NCBI GenBank assembly: GCA_024683645.1
Contig: JAIKYA010000201.1
Span: forward strand, 1-32,097
DNA length: 32,097 bases
DNA from: Lachnospiraceae bacterium
Lineage (GTDB): Bacteria > Bacillota > Clostridia > Lachnospirales > Lachnospiraceae
Direction: 5' to 3'
Numbering within the stretch: the stretch's first letter is position 1; every line of letters begins with the position of its first letter. The translations under genes were made by a program, and so were the position numbers. The notes beneath the pieces were generated by a model, which was not told the origin of the DNA, did not search any database, and saw nothing but the letters and a program-made list of their open reading frames with translations. Positions 1 to 6,987 of the stretch are shown here, piece by piece.

Positions 1-972
1 AAGGAAGAAGAACCAACACCAATGCCGACTCCGGTACCGGTAGATAATTCCGATGATTCTGCTTTCAGTCCGGTACCTGAGATCACCGAGACAACGGAAT
101 CCTTATATCTTATAAAGGGGCAATCCTTCACTATAGAAGGATCGGATTGGACCACTTCAAACAAGAAACTGGTAAGCGTAAGCAAGAAGGGTGTAGTCAA
201 AGCCGTTAAGAAAACCGGTACTACTCCGGTTGAACTGAGCAAAACCGTTGATGCAAATAAAAGGATCGTTAAAGTGTATGTAGCAGATCCGAAGATGACC
301 ACAAAGAAACTGAAACTTTCTGCGGGCAAAACAGACAGTATACTGATCGAGACGGATTTTAAAGACAAACTTCCGATATACTGGTATTCATCGGCAACGG
401 ATATTGCTGCTGTCGATCAGACAGGTAAGGTAACAGGAATAACGAAAGGAAGTGCAACGATCACCGCGCAGATAAACGGTAAGGCATACAATTGCAAGGT
501 CAGCGTTACGGAAGATACCGTGCTTACGGAAAGAACCCTGCACATGTCAAAAGGCGAAAAACTTACGATCAAAAAGCTTGCTAATGTAAAGATCAAGAGT
601 TTATCCAGTGCCAGCAGTAATGTGGTGGTAGAAAAGTGTAAGATAACAGCCAAAGAAAGCGGAACAGCTGTAGTGGATGCAACGGATAAGGAAGGAAAAA
701 TCTATAAGATAAATCTTATAATAGAGGATCCCACTATTACCAACCTGACGGCCGGCAAACCGAATAAGTATTCGGTGGAGCTTACGGCAGGCAAGAGCCA
801 CCCGGCGATCAGCTTTAAGGCATATGAGCGTGAAGCCGTATTTAAGAGCAGTAAACCCAAGGTTGCCTTTGTTAATGAAAAAGGCGAGATAATAGCTCTT
901 GGCAAAGGCAAGGCAAAACTGACGACCAAGATCAACAAAACCACGCTAACCATCAACGTAACAGTAAAGTAA
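1..972 (+). CDS. Ig-like (Big_2) repeat surface protein, C-terminal part
   Basis: The reading frame is open at the left edge, so this is the 3' end of a larger gene; the ATG at 22 lies inside a Pro/Thr/Glu-rich linker and is probably not the start. After the linker come about four beta-rich modules of 65-80 residues. The second is the clearest bacterial Ig-like group 2 module, with the typical 'S..TDIAAVDQTGKVTGITKGSATITA' type pattern, split here by its variable positions. Modules 3 and 4 are divergent but keep the 'G.A.....' strand ending. There is no LPXTG signal or membrane anchor at the C-terminus, which ends in a beta strand (INVTVK). Such proteins are exported and act in adhesion or cell-wall display; the N-terminal catalytic or anchoring part, which would show the specific role, lies outside the window. 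Confidence 0.75.
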   Translation, partial: KEEEPTPMPTPVPVDNSDDSAFSPVPEITETTESLYLIKGQSFTIEGSDWTTSNKKLVSVSKKGVVKAVKKTGTTPVELSKTVDANKRIVKVYVADPKMTTKKLKLSAGKTDSILIETDFKDKLPIYWYSSATDIAAVDQTGKVTGITKGSATITAQINGKAYNCKVSVTEDTVLTERTLHMSKGEKLTIKKLANVKIKSLSSASSNVVVEKCKITAKESGTAVVDATDKEGKIYKINLIIEDPTITNLTAGKPNKYSVELTAGKSHPAISFKAYEREAVFKSSKPKVAFVNEKGEIIALGKGKAKLTTKINKTTLTINVTVK

Positions 973-977
973 AGCGC

Positions 978-999
978 CACCGTTAAACGTTAAACGGTG
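978..999 (+). terminator. Hairpin after the surface-protein gene
   Basis: Six bases after the stop codon, CACCG at 978-982 pairs with CGGTG at 995-999, and the inner TTAA repeats (83-86 and 90-93 of the 900s) extend the stem around an ACG loop with one bulged A. No clean T-tract follows, so it is at best a weak intrinsic terminator. Confidence 0.4.
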
Positions 1000-1013
1000 C
1001 TCAGTCCACTCAT

Positions 1014-1072
1014 TTGACACATAACATCTTTTGGATATATCATAGAAGAGATATATCCAAAAGACAGTGTCA
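1014..1072 (+). promoter_or_regulatory. Promoter embedded in a nested inverted repeat
   Basis: TTGACA at 1014-1019 and TATATC at 1036-1041 (16-bp spacer) form a plausible sigma-A promoter for the LytTR operon. The -10 lies in the left arm of a perfect 13-bp inverted repeat: TTTTGGATATATC at 1029-1041 and GATATATCCAAAA at 1050-1062, with an 8-bp spacer. A second, outer pair of arms, TGACAC at 1015-1020 and GTGTCA at 1067-1072, overlaps the -35. The layout suits an operator for a dimeric regulator, possibly the LytTR protein encoded just downstream. If transcribed from further upstream it would fold as a hairpin. Confidence 0.5.
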
Positions 1073-1086
1073 GATAAGAGGTATAA

Positions 1087-1575
1087 ATGAGCAGGAATGT
1101 CGATATCTGCGTGCAGGTCGATCCATCCTACGGGTCACCCCACGTGATCATAAAAACAGATGAACATACACCGCTGATAGACCGGATAGTTGAAGCTATA
1201 GAGCATTGCACCGAAGAAGAATATCCGGAGGTGGTATGCTACAGTGATGACAAGATCATTCTGTTAAACCAGAATGATGTAACTCGTATTTATTCAGAAA
1301 ACAGAAAAATAATAGTTTGTTCCGACGGGAAAGAATACAGGTCAAAACAGACACTGGTCGAGCTTGAAAAAAAGCTTGATGTCAGAAGGTTTGTCCGAAT
1401 CAGCCGGTTTGAACTTGTTAATATCAGGAGGATATCCGGCTTTGATCTGAGTATGGCCGGAACTATAAAAGTCTCCCTGAATGACGGATCCGAGACATGG
1501 GTTGCGCGAAGGTACGTCCGTGCTATTCAGGAAAAGTTTATGTCTATAAATCAGGGAGGAAAGGATCATGAGTGA
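1087..1575 (+). CDS. LytTR-domain DNA-binding regulator (paired with DUF3021)
   Basis: This 162-residue protein has a short N-terminal segment (about 1-55) without a recognisable receiver domain and a C-terminal LytTR DNA-binding domain (about 58-150). The LytTR pattern shows in 'DDKIILLNQNDVTRIYSE', the turn around 'GKEYRSKQTLVELEKKL', and 'RFVRISRFELVNIRRI', where such domains have the F.R.H/S.S..VN motif. Stand-alone LytTR proteins encoded with a DUF3021 membrane protein are common in Firmicutes; the membrane partner is thought to modulate the regulator. The ATG has an AAGAGG ribosome binding site 5 nt upstream. The gene overlaps the next by 8 nt, so the two are translationally coupled. 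Target genes cannot be told from the sequence, but the palindrome over its own promoter suggests autoregulation. Confidence 0.8.
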   Translation: MSRNVDICVQVDPSYGSPHVIIKTDEHTPLIDRIVEAIEHCTEEEYPEVVCYSDDKIILLNQNDVTRIYSENRKIIVCSDGKEYRSKQTLVELEKKLDVRRFVRISRFELVNIRRISGFDLSMAGTIKVSLNDGSETWVARRYVRAIQEKFMSINQGGKDHE

Positions 1576-2035
1576 CAAAATGAAAAAAACTATATTGCTT
1601 GTGGTCTTTGGATTTATCGGCGGTATGATAATGAACAGTTTATTCATGCTTGATGAAATAACGGGCTTTATCAACGGAACCGGTGAACTCACCATCGGAA
1701 AGCTGATCTTTTATTTCCTGATGGGCGGTATTTTCGGAGCAGTCAATTGCGGCAGTTCAATAGTATATGATATAGAACGCTTAAGTATCCTGGGTGCTAC
1801 TGTGATACATTTTTTGCTTGTATTTACGATGTTCTTCGGTTTCGGCTTCGGGATATGGGGATTTCATATTGAGGATGCTGCGGTATGGATCTTTTTCGTA
1901 TGCATGGTGATAGCGTACTTCATCATATGGCTGGCACAGTATACCATATATAAGAAAGAAGTAAGGAAACTGAACGAGGAACTGAATAAGATAAGCAGTG
2001 AAAAAGATTCTTCGGATAAAAAGGTGAATGAATGA
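1568..2035 (+). CDS. DUF3021 family four-helix membrane protein
   Basis: The 155-residue product has four hydrophobic segments at about residues 8-29, 45-66, 76-98 and 104-127, followed by a charged, Lys/Glu-rich cytoplasmic tail (about 130-155) likely to be helical. Size, topology and position directly after a LytTR regulator match the DUF3021 family, which is believed to hold or inhibit its LytTR partner at the membrane. It starts with an ATG inside the end of the LytTR gene, preceded by an AGGGAGGAAAGG ribosome binding site. It ends in an ATGA overlap with the receiver-protein gene, so four genes probably form one operon. The signal sensed is unknown. Confidence 0.75.
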   Translation: MSDKMKKTILLVVFGFIGGMIMNSLFMLDEITGFINGTGELTIGKLIFYFLMGGIFGAVNCGSSIVYDIERLSILGATVIHFLLVFTMFFGFGFGIWGFHIEDAAVWIFFVCMVIAYFIIWLAQYTIYKKEVRKLNEELNKISSEKDSSDKKVNE

Positions 2036-2835
2036 AACTGAAAGTACTGATAACAGGTAAGAACAAAAAGATCTGCCGTGATATAAGCGAACATCTCGAA
2101 AAAGACAGGGGCTATATGACGATCAAATGCGCTCCGAGCAAGACAGCGCTTTTTGATGTGATGCTGAGCGAACTGCCCAAGGTGATCATCATATGCCTGG
2201 GTGACGAAACAGCAGATACAGTTCGTACTTTCAATGTACTTAAGAACGTATCCATGCAGGGAAATGTCACCATCATAGTTGTTACAAATAATGAAGATGA
2301 AAAGACTTTCATTAAGAATACCGAACTGAGAAAATTCTATTTCCTTTCCAGACCTGTACCTCTCATGGCTCTGTATGAGAAACTGCAGTCTGTAGAAGAA
2401 GAACTTAAAGAGCTGGGTGAACAGCCCGTGTTCAGGGAGTTTGTCAACGAAGCGGCAGAGACAGGTACAGGTAAAAAGCATATACTTGTGGTCGATGACG
2501 ATACCGAGCAGCTGGTGACCATCAAGGAGCAGCTGGAAGAGTTTTATGACGTGACAGTAGTAAAGTCCGGAGATGCCATGTTTAAGTATCTGATGAAACA
2601 TACTCCGGATCTGATACTCCTTGATTACCTGATGCCTGAAAAAGACGGACCTCAGGTACTTAAGCAGATGAGGACCATAGATGAATATGCATCCATACCG
2701 GTGATGTTTCTTACCGGTATGACTGAGCGGGCAGCAGTCATACAGACACTTACCGAGCTGCGTCCCCAGGGCTATATCATAAAGCCTGCGAGGAAGTCCG
2801 ATCTGGTAGCAAAGATAATAGATGTATTGGGGTAA
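2032..2835 (+). CDS. Tandem receiver-domain protein (degenerate REC + intact REC)
   Basis: This 267-residue protein carries two receiver folds and no output domain. The N-terminal one (about 1-122) has the alternating beta/alpha pattern (LKVLITG..., VIIICLGDE, VTIIVVTNN, FYFLSRPVP) but lacks the acidic pair and the phospho-acceptor Asp, although the RPVP turn survives; it is a pseudo-receiver. The C-terminal one (about 150-267) is complete, with the acidic cluster in VVDDDTEQ, the acceptor Asp in LILLDYLMPEKDG, Thr in MFLTGM and Lys in IIKPAR. A receiver with no output domain next to an HPt protein suggests a phosphorelay or sink fed by a histidine kinase encoded elsewhere. It overlaps the DUF3021 gene by 4 nt and lies 4 nt before the HPt gene. 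Confidence 0.8.
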   Translation: MKLKVLITGKNKKICRDISEHLEKDRGYMTIKCAPSKTALFDVMLSELPKVIIICLGDETADTVRTFNVLKNVSMQGNVTIIVVTNNEDEKTFIKNTELRKFYFLSRPVPLMALYEKLQSVEEELKELGEQPVFREFVNEAAETGTGKKHILVVDDDTEQLVTIKEQLEEFYDVTVVKSGDAMFKYLMKHTPDLILLDYLMPEKDGPQVLKQMRTIDEYASIPVMFLTGMTERAAVIQTLTELRPQGYIIKPARKSDLVAKIIDVLG

Positions 2836-2839
2836 TCAT

Positions 2840-3340
2840 ATGGGAGCTGACTTATCATTTCTTGAAGGTACCGGCTTGGATATAAAAACAGGGATAGGAT
2901 ATACCGGCAGTGAAGAGAAGTATCTTTCCGCACTTCAGCGTTATTTCAACAATTACGAAAAAAACAGAACTAAGATAGAAGAATATTATAATGCCGGTGA
3001 TAATGAGAACTATATGATCACTGTCCATGCCTTAAAGAGCAATTCCAGGATGATAGGAGCCACAGAGCTTGGAGATATGTTTGAGGCTCTGGAGACGGCG
3101 GTGAGGAATAATGAGGTCGACGTGATCAAAGAAAAAACGGCTAAGGTACTGAGTAAATATGCGGCTGTCATAGAAAGCTTAAAACCCATCGGAATTATGG
3201 GAGACCTGAAAGCAGCTTCAGAAATATCTGCGGAAGAAGCTAAGGATATAAGTGAAAAACTGCTGGCAGCTCTGGATGATTTTGATGATGAGCTTTCAAA
3301 AGAGCTGGTGGTAAGCTTTCCGGCTATCCCTTCCACATGA
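2840..3340 (+). CDS. HPt phosphotransfer protein, tail lost by frameshift
   Basis: The HPt domain (about 25-120) shows the phosphorylatable His in ITVHALKSNSRMIGA, with the conserved helix 'ELGDMFEALETAVRNNE' after it. It should exchange phosphate with the receiver protein encoded just upstream. I place the start at the ATG at 2840, 7 nt after a GGGG ribosome binding site, rather than the overlapping ATG at 2822. The frame stops at 3340 with an atypical end (SFPAIPST). The next frame, from AAG at 3313 to the TGA at 3439-3441, encodes a coherent continuation containing KLSGYPFHMTAG and YIDDFLYDEAAELIKEI. One missing base near 3311-3315 (for example an A from GTAAAG) would join the two, so the native gene probably spans 2840-3441. 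The HPt core is unaffected. Confidence 0.75.
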   Translation: MGADLSFLEGTGLDIKTGIGYTGSEEKYLSALQRYFNNYEKNRTKIEEYYNAGDNENYMITVHALKSNSRMIGATELGDMFEALETAVRNNEVDVIKEKTAKVLSKYAAVIESLKPIGIMGDLKAASEISAEEAKDISEKLLAALDDFDDELSKELVVSFPAIPST

Positions 3341-3460
3341 CGGCAGGGGATAAGCTTAAAGAAGCAGAGAAATATATTGATGATTTTTTGTATGATGAGG
3401 CAGCAGAGCTTATAAAAGAGATAATACCGACTATAGAATGATGCCGGTAGACGAAAATCC

Positions 3461-3489
3461 TTGACATCAGTGGTATCAGCAAGTAATAT
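3461..3489 (+). promoter_or_regulatory. Promoter of glmS-dapL
   Basis: TTGACA at 3461-3466, a 17-bp spacer and TAATAT at 3484-3489 form a near-consensus sigma-A promoter. The same promoter and following bases (AGTGTCAA.GG.GACAT) recur before gltB at 18151. No other gene intervenes before the glmS leader. Confidence 0.8.
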
Positions 3490-3494
3490 GTTAG

Positions 3495-3555
3495 TGTCAA
3501 TGGCGACATAAAGCATAAAAGAACATATAAAGTGTAAATGAGGCAAGGGCGTCTC
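3495..3555 (+). promoter_or_regulatory. glmS leader: two A1/G4 hexaloop hairpins (probable ANTAR target)
   Basis: Hairpin P1 is UGUC(3495-3498)/GACA(3505-3508) around loop AAUGGC. Hairpin P2 is GAGGC(3540-3544)/GUCUC(3551-3555) around loop AAGGGC. Both loops have six bases with A at position 1 and G at position 4, the known signature of RNA bound by ANTAR-domain antiterminators. The 3' strand of P2 is also part of the 5' arm of the terminator at 3548-3574, so P2 and the terminator exclude each other. The 31-nt gap between P1 and P2 is longer than in the usual tandem motif, which is the main caveat. Confidence 0.65.
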
Positions 3556-3578
3556 GGATATGATCCGGGGCGCCTTTT
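3548..3578 (+). terminator. Attenuator terminator before glmS
   Basis: A 12-bp stem pairs 3548-3559 with 3563-3574 (GGCGUCUCGGAU / AUCCGGGGCGCC) around the loop AUG, followed by TTTT at 3575-3578. It lies downstream of the promoter and 22 nt before the glmS start, so it should end transcription unless P2 forms. Confidence 0.8.
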
Positions 3579-3600
3579 ATCATTTTTGGAGGAAAAACAC

Positions 3601-5466
3601 ATGTGTGGAATAGTTGGTTTTACCGGACATAAGCAGGCAGCAGAGGTACTGCTCAACGGTCTTGGCAGACTGGAATACCGCGGCTATGATTCCGCGGGTA
3701 TGGCGGTGCTCGATGACGAGGGCAGGATAAATATGATAAAGGCGACAGGGAAGCTTAAAAACCTGATCGAAAAGACGGATCAGGGAGAAAAGCTGCCCGG
3801 TCACTGCGGTATAGGCCACACCAGATGGGCAACGCACGGAGAACCCAACGAGACCAATGCGCATCCCCATATAAGCGGGTATCCCGAAGATGACGATGTC
3901 TTTACCGATTCGAATGTTGTGGGTGTTCACAACGGTATCATAGAAAACTATGAGGAACTGAGAGCAAAGCTTCTCAGGCATGATTATAAACTGTACAGTC
4001 AGACGGATACCGAGATCGCTATCAAGATAGTAGATTACTATTACAATAAGTACAAGATCGGACCCATCGACGCGATAAACCGTATGATGGTGCGTGTGCG
4101 CGGAAGCTATGCGCTGGCGCTGATGTTCAAGGATTATCCCGGTGAGATCTATGTGGCAAGAAAAGACAGCCCCATGATCATAGGTGTGACGGATGATGAA
4201 ACTTACCTTGCATCGGATGCTTCTGCGATACTTAACTATACGCGGAAAGTTTATTACATAGGAAACCATCAGGCTGCAAGACTGGTGCCGGGTGAAGTGC
4301 ATTTCTACGACCTGAACGGTGACGAGATAAATATACCCTGTTCCGAGATCACCTGGGACGCAAAAGCCGCAGAAAAGAACGGTTATGAGCATTTCATGAT
4401 GAAAGAGATACATGAGCAGCCGGATGCGATCAGAAAGACGCTTGAGAGTATCAGTAAAAAAGGAATGATCGATCTGTCTGAAGCAGGTCTTGACAGGGAG
4501 TATTTAAGATCGGTAAGTTCCGTGACCATAGTAGCCTGCGGATCGGCATGGCATGTGGGAATGGCGGCGCAGTATGTGATAGAGGAACTGGCAGAACTGC
4601 CTGTGCGGGTGGAGCTGGCAAGTGAATATCGTTATAGAAAAAATCTCTGGGATAAAGGCGGTCTGGTGATAGTCATATCCCAGTCCGGAGAAACCGCTGA
4701 TACACTGGAGGCCCTGAGGATAGCAAAAGAAAACGGAGTGACCACTCTCGGTATAGTGAATGTGGAAGGATCGAGCATAGCACGTGAAGCAGACAAGGTG
4801 ATCCTTACAAAGGCAGGTCCCGAGATATCCGTTGCCACTACAAAAGCATTTACGGCACAGCTCGTGGTAATGTATGCTCTTGCCGTGCAGATGGCATATG
4901 AAAGAGAAAAGATCGGCAAGGAACAGTATACCGAATACATAAATGAACTGAGGTCGGTACCTGACAAGATAGCAGTGATGCTGATGCAGAAGGAAAGGAT
5001 ACAGTGGATAGCGTCCAAGTATTCAAGTGCAAAGGATGCTTTCTTCATAGGACGCAATTCCGATTATGCGATCAGCATGGAAGGAAGCCTGAAACTTAAG
5101 GAGATCAGCTATGTGCACAGTGAGGCTTATGCTGCAGGTGAATTAAAGCACGGCACCATAAGTCTTATCGAAGACCATACACCTGTCATAGGCGTACTTA
5201 CACAGAAGAACGTGATAGAAAAAACTATAAGCAACATGAAAGAATGCAAGGCAAGAGGTGCATATCTGATAGGGATAACCAACGATCACGGCGATGCGGT
5301 AAAAGACGGTGTTGATTATACGATAAACATACCGGAGATCAATGATCATTTTGCCGGGATACTTGCCGTAGTACCGCTGCAGCTGCTCGGTTATTATATC
5401 AGTGTATCCAAGGGACTTGATGTGGACAAGCCGCGAAACCTTGCAAAGAGTGTGACTGTAGAATAG
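3601..5466 (+). CDS. glmS: Glutamine-fructose-6-phosphate aminotransferase
   Basis: GlmS makes glucosamine-6-phosphate from fructose-6-phosphate and glutamine, the first step toward UDP-GlcNAc for peptidoglycan. The 621-residue product begins MCGIVGFTGHK, so Cys2 becomes the N-terminal nucleophile of the class II (Ntn) glutaminase; RLEYRGYDSAG, GHTRWATHGEPNE and VGVHNGIIENY are the other glutaminase motifs. Two SIS sugar-isomerase domains follow (about 290-430 and 465-600), with the phosphosugar-site sequence SQSGETADTLEAL and the C-terminal end KPRNLAKSVTVE. The start at 3601 is fixed by the catalytic Cys and an AGGAGG site; an upstream in-frame ATG at 3538 lies in the leader and is rejected. 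No glmS ribozyme fits in the 22-nt gap; control seems to be by the leader attenuator. dapL follows after 11 nt. Confidence 0.97.
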   Translation: MCGIVGFTGHKQAAEVLLNGLGRLEYRGYDSAGMAVLDDEGRINMIKATGKLKNLIEKTDQGEKLPGHCGIGHTRWATHGEPNETNAHPHISGYPEDDDVFTDSNVVGVHNGIIENYEELRAKLLRHDYKLYSQTDTEIAIKIVDYYYNKYKIGPIDAINRMMVRVRGSYALALMFKDYPGEIYVARKDSPMIIGVTDDETYLASDASAILNYTRKVYYIGNHQAARLVPGEVHFYDLNGDEINIPCSEITWDAKAAEKNGYEHFMMKEIHEQPDAIRKTLESISKKGMIDLSEAGLDREYLRSVSSVTIVACGSAWHVGMAAQYVIEELAELPVRVELASEYRYRKNLWDKGGLVIVISQSGETADTLEALRIAKENGVTTLGIVNVEGSSIAREADKVILTKAGPEISVATTKAFTAQLVVMYALAVQMAYEREKIGKEQYTEYINELRSVPDKIAVMLMQKERIQWIASKYSSAKDAFFIGRNSDYAISMEGSLKLKEISYVHSEAYAAGELKHGTISLIEDHTPVIGVLTQKNVIEKTISNMKECKARGAYLIGITNDHGDAVKDGVDYTINIPEINDHFAGILAVVPLQLLGYYISVSKGLDVDKPRNLAKSVTVE

Positions 5467-5477
5467 AGGATAAATAA

Positions 5478-6698
5478 ATGGCAAAGATAAATGATAATTA
5501 TTTAAAGCTTCAGGGAAGCTATCTTTTCTCGACCATAGGAAAAAAGGTAAGAGAATATGAAGCCTTGAATCCGGATAAAAAGATAATACGTCTGGGTATC
5601 GGTGATGTGACGCAGCCTATCGCACCGGCTATGATAAAGGCACTACATAAAGCCGTGGATGAGATGGGTAACGCGGAAACGTTTAAAGGCTATGCGCCGG
5701 ATCTCGGTTATGCTTTTCTGCGGGAGGTAATAGCAGAAAAAGATTTTAAGAGCAGAGGCTGTGATATAGCTGCCGATGAGATCTTTGTATCGGACGGAGC
5801 AAAATGCGACTGCGGAAATATCCAGGAGATATTCAGCACGGATAATAAGATAGCAGTCTGTGATCCTGTATACCCGGTATACGTAGATTCCAATGTAATG
5901 GCGGGAAGGACCGGAGTGTTTGATGAAGTAAAGGGTCAGTTTAAGGATGTGGTATATATGCCATGTACTGCGGATAATTCCTTTGTTCCCGAGATACCGA
6001 AAGAAAAAGCAGATCTGATCTATCTGTGTTTTCCGAATAACCCCACAGGTGCAGTGATAAAAAAAGCTGAGCTGCAGAGGTGGGTAGATCATGCAAATAA
6101 AAGCGGTGCTGTGATACTGTATGATGCAGCATATGAAGCATTCATAGAAGAGGATGACGTACCGCACAGCATCTTTGAATGTGATGGTGCACAGAACTGT
6201 GCGATAGAGTTCCGTTCATTTTCAAAGACTGCGGGCTTTACGGGACTGAGGCTTGGTTTTACCGTGATACCAAAAGCGCTGAAGATAGACGGTATTTCGG
6301 TACATGATCTCTGGGCAAGACGTCACGGCACCAAATACAATGGCGCTCCGTATATAGTGCAGAGAGCAGGTGAAGCTGTTTATTCCGATGAAGGAAGGAA
6401 GCAGATAAAAGAACAGATCGGAGCATATAAAGCCAATGCAAAGATAATAGCCCAAGGGCTTAAGGAAGCAGGATATGAATTTTCAGGAGGAATAAATGCA
6501 CCGTATATCTGGCTGAAGACACCGAAGGATATGAGCAGCTGGGATTACTTTGATCTGCTGCTTGAAAAAGCAAACGTGGTAGGTACTCCGGGTGTAGGCT
6601 TCGGGCCCCACGGTGAGCACTATTTCAGACTCACTGCTTTCGGCAGCAGGGATAATACCGAAGAAGCGATGAGACGGATAAAGCAGCTGGAAATATAA
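5478..6698 (+). CDS. dapL: LL-diaminopimelate aminotransferase
   Basis: DapL converts tetrahydrodipicolinate to LL-diaminopimelate in one PLP-dependent step with glutamate as amino donor, bypassing the succinyl or acetyl intermediates of lysine and peptidoglycan synthesis. The 406-residue length matches the family. Visible motifs are RLGIGDVTQP near the N-terminus, VSDGAKCDCGNIQ (a DapL-type cofactor-site variant), FPNNPTGA, YDAAYEAFI, and the PLP-lysine sequence SFSKTAGFTGLRLG. The C-terminal substrate region FGSRDNTEEAMRRI is also present. It sits 11 nt after glmS with ribosome site AGAGG, so it shares the glmS promoter and attenuator; the two genes supply both unusual peptidoglycan precursors. 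No separate promoter is seen. Confidence 0.95.
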   Translation: MAKINDNYLKLQGSYLFSTIGKKVREYEALNPDKKIIRLGIGDVTQPIAPAMIKALHKAVDEMGNAETFKGYAPDLGYAFLREVIAEKDFKSRGCDIAADEIFVSDGAKCDCGNIQEIFSTDNKIAVCDPVYPVYVDSNVMAGRTGVFDEVKGQFKDVVYMPCTADNSFVPEIPKEKADLIYLCFPNNPTGAVIKKAELQRWVDHANKSGAVILYDAAYEAFIEEDDVPHSIFECDGAQNCAIEFRSFSKTAGFTGLRLGFTVIPKALKIDGISVHDLWARRHGTKYNGAPYIVQRAGEAVYSDEGRKQIKEQIGAYKANAKIIAQGLKEAGYEFSGGINAPYIWLKTPKDMSSWDYFDLLLEKANVVGTPGVGFGPHGEHYFRLTAFGSRDNTEEAMRRIKQLEI

Positions 6699-6736
6699 AG
6701 AAAAGCAGGCTGAAAAAAATTTTTTGAAATTTATTA

Positions 6737-6766
6737 TTGACAAACGTATACCTGCGGGTGTAGTAT
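6737..6766 (+). promoter_or_regulatory. Promoter of asnB-glnN
   Basis: TTGACA at 6737-6742, an 18-bp spacer and TAGTAT at 6761-6766 form a good sigma-A promoter. Transcription would start near 6773, only a few bases before the P2 hairpin. Confidence 0.7.
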
Positions 6767-6777
6767 TTGCAACATAA

Positions 6778-6793
6778 GAGGCAAAGACGTCTC
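6778..6793 (+). promoter_or_regulatory. asnB leader hexaloop hairpin P2 (probable ANTAR target)
   Basis: GAGGC at 6778-6782 pairs with GUCUC at 6789-6793 around the hexaloop AAAGAC (A1, G4). Stem and loop match P2 of the glmS and gltB leaders, and its 3' strand is shared with the following terminator. No P1 hairpin can be found between the predicted start site and P2. Confidence 0.6.
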
Positions 6794-6820
6794 GGAGATT
6801 TTTCTCCGGGATGTCTTTTT
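6786..6820 (+). terminator. Attenuator terminator before asnB
   Basis: A 12-bp stem pairs 6786-6797 (GACGUCUCGGAG) with 6804-6815 (CUCCGGGAUGUC) around AUUUUU, followed by five T at 6816-6820. It lies between the promoter and asnB, 168 nt upstream of the gene. Confidence 0.8.
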
Positions 6821-6869
6821 GCTTTATAGCAAATTCCTCCGGAAATTCCTATAAAGCAAAAAGACGTCC
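6809..6869 (+). repeat. 61-nt near-perfect palindrome in the asnB leader
   Basis: Positions 6809-6829 and 6849-6869 are 21-nt arms pairing at every position (one G-U), around a 19-nt loop that can itself pair AATTCC with GGAAATT. The left arm includes the 3' end and T-tract of the attenuator, so this hairpin is an alternative fold competing with the terminator. It may instead be a small palindromic insertion. Confidence 0.7.
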
Positions 6870-6875
6870 GAACAG

Positions 6876-6957
6876 GATGCGCACTCGCGCGAGAGGAAGG
6901 AGTTGCCTTCGGCAACCGCGCTCGGTGCGAGCATGTCGCAAGCGACATGCTATTCCT
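6876..6957 (+). repeat. GC-rich multi-hairpin palindromic element
   Basis: The stretch is GC-rich compared with its surroundings and holds three small palindromes: CTCGCGCGAG, GTTGCC-TTC-GGCAAC at 6902-6916, and GCATGTCG-CAAG-CGACATGC at 6931-6950. The ends (CAGGA at 6873-6877 and TCCTG at 6954-6958) are also complementary. It resembles a REP- or MITE-like dispersed element; copy number cannot be judged here. Confidence 0.5.
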
Positions 6958-6987
6958 GATACATTAATCTAATGGAGGTAAGAGGCT

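Noticed and set aside
1864-2601. Long minus-strand open frame of 245 codons
   Set aside because: It is antisense to the DUF3021 and receiver genes, has Cys/His/Phe-rich non-protein-like composition and no ribosome site; other minus-strand frames (for example 23280-23879) are likewise shadows.
2822-2839. Upstream ATG for the HPt gene
   Set aside because: It overlaps the receiver gene and lacks a ribosome site; the GGGG run at 2829-2832 is spaced correctly for 2840.
3538-3600. In-frame ATG giving a 21-residue extension of GlmS
   Set aside because: It lies in the attenuator leader, has no ribosome site, and GlmS needs its Cys directly after the initiator Met.
3442-3600. glmS ribozyme
   Set aside because: The leader is too short and fully accounted for by promoter, hairpins and terminator; the conserved pseudoknot core was not seen.
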